From: an uncultured Oscillospiraceae bacterium
Lineage (GTDB): Bacteria; Bacillota; Clostridia; Oscillospirales; Oscillospiraceae
Length of the DNA: 6,451 nucleotides
Direction: 5' to 3'
NCBI GenBank assembly: GCA_910585265.1
Contig: CAJUCA010000102.1
Location: 1-6,451, forward strand
In this document: piece after piece, positions 4,994 to 6,451 of the stretch
Numbering within the stretch: position 1 is the first letter of the stretch
How the letters are laid out: the number at the start of each line of letters is the position of its first letter
Translations under genes and position numbers: made by a program
The notes under the pieces: generated by a model
What the model saw: the letters and a program-made list of their open reading frames with translations, nothing else
Told to the model about the DNA's origin: nothing
Databases searched by the model: none

Positions 4994-6302
4994 TTGGGCG
5001 GCAGCCGCGCCGAAGCTGCTGGCGGCCGGGCTGGTCTTGGCTCTGGTGCTGTCCATTCCCGTGTTTGTGGGAACGTATGTGTTTCATGACGCCAAACGCC
5101 GGGGGATGCGCGCCGGAGCGTGGACGCTGGCGGCGGTTCTCGCCCCGGCTCTGGCGGGCTTTATCATCTATCTGCTGGTGCGGAGGGGCTATCCCGACCT
5201 GGAGTGCCCCGGGTGCGGCGGGGAGGTGGCGGAGCGGTATGTGGTCTGTCCCCGCTGCGGGGCCAAGCTGCGCCCCGCCTGTCCCAGCTGTGCCGCCCCG
5301 GTGGAGCCGGACTGGAAGGTGTGCCCCCACTGCGCCGCGTCCCTGGACAGGGCGGGAGAGGGGGTAACGCCCCCCAGACAGCGGAAGGACAAAGGGCTGG
5401 GCCGGGTGCTGGCGGTGGTGGCGGTGGTTCCGGTGCTGCTGGTGGCCATTGCCGTGGGAGGCTATCTGCTTCAGCCCAAATCCGTATCGGCTTCCGGGCA
5501 GGAGCTGGCTTTGGACGAGTACGACCGTCAGCAGCCGTCGGAGACGGTGAGAAACGCCGTCCACAAGTGGCTGGACAGCTTGGAGCTCCGGGAGGATCGG
5601 GCCTATGCCCTGCGGTATGATCTGCCTGGGGAGTATGTCTATGAGAACAAGTTCTATTACCTGATCTATGCCCCTGCCGGGGGCGGCGGTATGTCCAGCT
5701 TTACGTCCGATTCCGGCCTGCTTGGCCCCACCCTTGAGCTGGGGCTGGAGCGCACGGGGAACAGCGGCTTTCTGTTCTGTGTTGTGGTCAAGTCGGAGCA
5801 GACGCCTGCCCTGCGGGTTACCCTGGGGGGAAAACGGGTCCGCTGTGAGGTGGAGACGGTGGACTACAACCCCACCACCTTCCTCATCTACCCCGACTAT
5901 TCCCAGACCCGGCGGGAGGACGTGGAGTTTCTGCCGGAACGGATCACGGTGGTCAAGATGGAGCGCACCGGGAAAGGGTCCAGCTCCTTTGTGGACCAGG
6001 TGGGTGTAACCGATGAGGACGGGCTGTACCGGCTCATGGCCGCCATCGACGGCGGGGAGCGGCAGCCCTGGGAGTCCCCCGTCTATCAGAACATGAGCGG
6101 CCTGGATATCTCGGGCGGGTTTGAGGTTATCGTGGAGTATAAGGTCCGGGAGGAATATATTTCTCACCAGGACATGGCCCGCCTGCGGGTGTTCCGGCAG
6201 GACGGGGTGTGCTGGCTTGTTGACGAGCGAATCCGCCATGGGGATAACTTCCGGCGGATGGACGAGGGCTTCTATGGTTTGCTGGAAGGCCTGTTCCAGT
6301 AG
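4971..6302 (+). CDS. double zinc-ribbon, three-helix membrane protein with large C-terminal domain
   Basis: 443 residues. Hydrophobic helices lie at about 16-36 and 48-70. The segment TYVFHDAKRRGM and following WTLAAVLAPALAGFIIYLLV resemble the two-helix N-terminal domain of cardiolipin synthase-like phospholipase D proteins. No HKD catalytic motif is present. A double zinc ribbon follows: CPGC (79-82) with CPRC (93-96), and CPSC (104-107) with CPHC (118-121). A third helix lies at about 143-167, then about 275 residues rich in predicted beta strands, not recognised. Zinc ribbons are normally cytoplasmic, which would place the C-terminal domain outside; the positive charge in the 37-47 loop argues the other way, so topology is open. 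The ATG follows GAGGGGGG four to five bases upstream. As the last operon gene, it may be the sensor of this sigma module. Confidence 0.88.
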   Translation: MVYALKYDWAAAAPKLLAAGLVLALVLSIPVFVGTYVFHDAKRRGMRAGAWTLAAVLAPALAGFIIYLLVRRGYPDLECPGCGGEVAERYVVCPRCGAKLRPACPSCAAPVEPDWKVCPHCAASLDRAGEGVTPPRQRKDKGLGRVLAVVAVVPVLLVAIAVGGYLLQPKSVSASGQELALDEYDRQQPSETVRNAVHKWLDSLELREDRAYALRYDLPGEYVYENKFYYLIYAPAGGGGMSSFTSDSGLLGPTLELGLERTGNSGFLFCVVVKSEQTPALRVTLGGKRVRCEVETVDYNPTTFLIYPDYSQTRREDVEFLPERITVVKMERTGKGSSSFVDQVGVTDEDGLYRLMAAIDGGERQPWESPVYQNMSGLDISGGFEVIVEYKVREEYISHQDMARLRVFRQDGVCWLVDERIRHGDNFRRMDEGFYGLLEGLFQ

Positions 6303-6338
6303 GGCGCGCGGGTGGAGCCAACCCGCCGGCGGGAGCCG

Positions 6339-6399
6339 TTAGGGTCGGCGGATATAGCGGATGGTTTCGCCCCGTCCTTCGGATTCTGCGATGTTGTTA
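6339..6399 (-). pseudogene. C-terminal remnant of a minus-strand gene, cut by an insertion
   Basis: On the minus strand a frame of about 20 codons reads NNIAESEGRGETIRYIRRP and stops at plus 6339-6341. It is codon-like, with no start of its own, and is cut at about 6400 where the insertion-sequence tip appears. It may be the tail of a gene broken by the insertion. I do not recognise the family. It converges on the zinc-ribbon gene, 36 bases away. It is short enough that chance is possible. Confidence 0.35.
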
Positions 6400-6451
6400 G
6401 AGCCTGTTTAAAATCTTCTAATGAGGATGGCAATGAGGGCAAACGTGAGAA
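6400..6451 (-). mobile_element. end of an insertion sequence, running off the window
   Basis: The sequence GAGCCTGTTTAAAATC starts at 6400 and resembles terminal repeats of IS5-family-like elements as I recall them. Just inside it, a minus-strand frame (stop at plus 6408-6410) ends with LTFALIAILIRRF, the hydrophobic then basic tail common in such transposases. Stop codon and terminus overlap, as often in compact IS elements. Only 52 bases are visible, so the family is uncertain. Confidence 0.5.
6408..6451 (-). CDS. partial transposase, C-terminus only
   Basis: Thirteen complete codons and a stop are visible on the minus strand, reading LTFALIAILIRRF. The gene begins beyond the right edge of the window. 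The assignment rests on the tail's style and on its position immediately inside a terminal-repeat-like sequence, not on any catalytic residue. Confidence 0.4.
   Translation of the reverse strand, partial: LTFALIAILIRRF

Noticed and set aside
4941..6239. A long open frame on the minus strand opposite the zinc-ribbon gene
   Set aside because: The plus frame shows CxxC motifs, membrane helices and a proper ribosome site. The minus frame is Pro/His/Gly-rich without domains or a start signal.
6308..6326. GC-rich hairpin GCGGGT / ACCCGC just after the zinc-ribbon gene
   Set aside because: The six-base stem is not followed by a T run on either side, so it is not supported as an intrinsic terminator; rho-dependent or downstream termination is possible.

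Overview
The window reads as chromosomal DNA of a GC-rich, low-abundance-of-signal-sequence Firmicute, most likely a gut Oscillospiraceae-type (Flavonifractor-like) clostridium. That placement is inference. It rests on GC-rich coding with strong AGGAGG-type ribosome sites, housekeeping promoters of TTGACA/TATAAT type, and ECF sigma factors and zinc-ribbon membrane proteins of a style familiar from that group. No search was run.

Layout. (1) 1-317, minus strand: a tRNA cluster transcribed leftward from a near-consensus promoter (289-317). It contains tRNA-Leu(UAA), then a chimeric tRNA-Met-like sequence that cannot fold normally, then an intact initiator tRNA-fMet. (2) 318-1800, plus strand: a leader with its own candidate promoter and rtcB, an RNA ligase with all its active-site residues. 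(3) 1801-2078: a long hairpin with a T run that can end rtcB transcription, then the leader of the next operon. (4) 2079-4018: ECF sigma module A, a sigma factor overlapping by ATGA a membrane-anchored serpin whose N-terminus looks like the cytoplasmic tail of clostridial anti-sigma proteins. A strong two-way terminator closes it (4047-4088). (5) 4178-6302: ECF sigma module B, three overlapping genes: sigma factor, small two-helix membrane protein, and a three-helix membrane protein with a double zinc ribbon and a large C-terminal domain. (6) 6303-6451: the cut-off C-terminus of a minus-strand gene, ended at what appears to be the tip of an insertion sequence whose transposase runs off the window.

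How the parts may work together. The two sigma modules are separate transcription units, each pairing a regulator with a membrane protein that could hold it or signal to it. The most interesting is module A. If the serpin's N-terminal tail binds the sigma factor, protease attack on the extracellular serpin loop would give a route for reporting proteases to transcription. All four cysteines of this serpin lie in or just after the reactive loop, and a run of nine G in its gene could switch it off by slippage. The mechanism is a hypothesis; the gene arrangement and the residues are seen directly.
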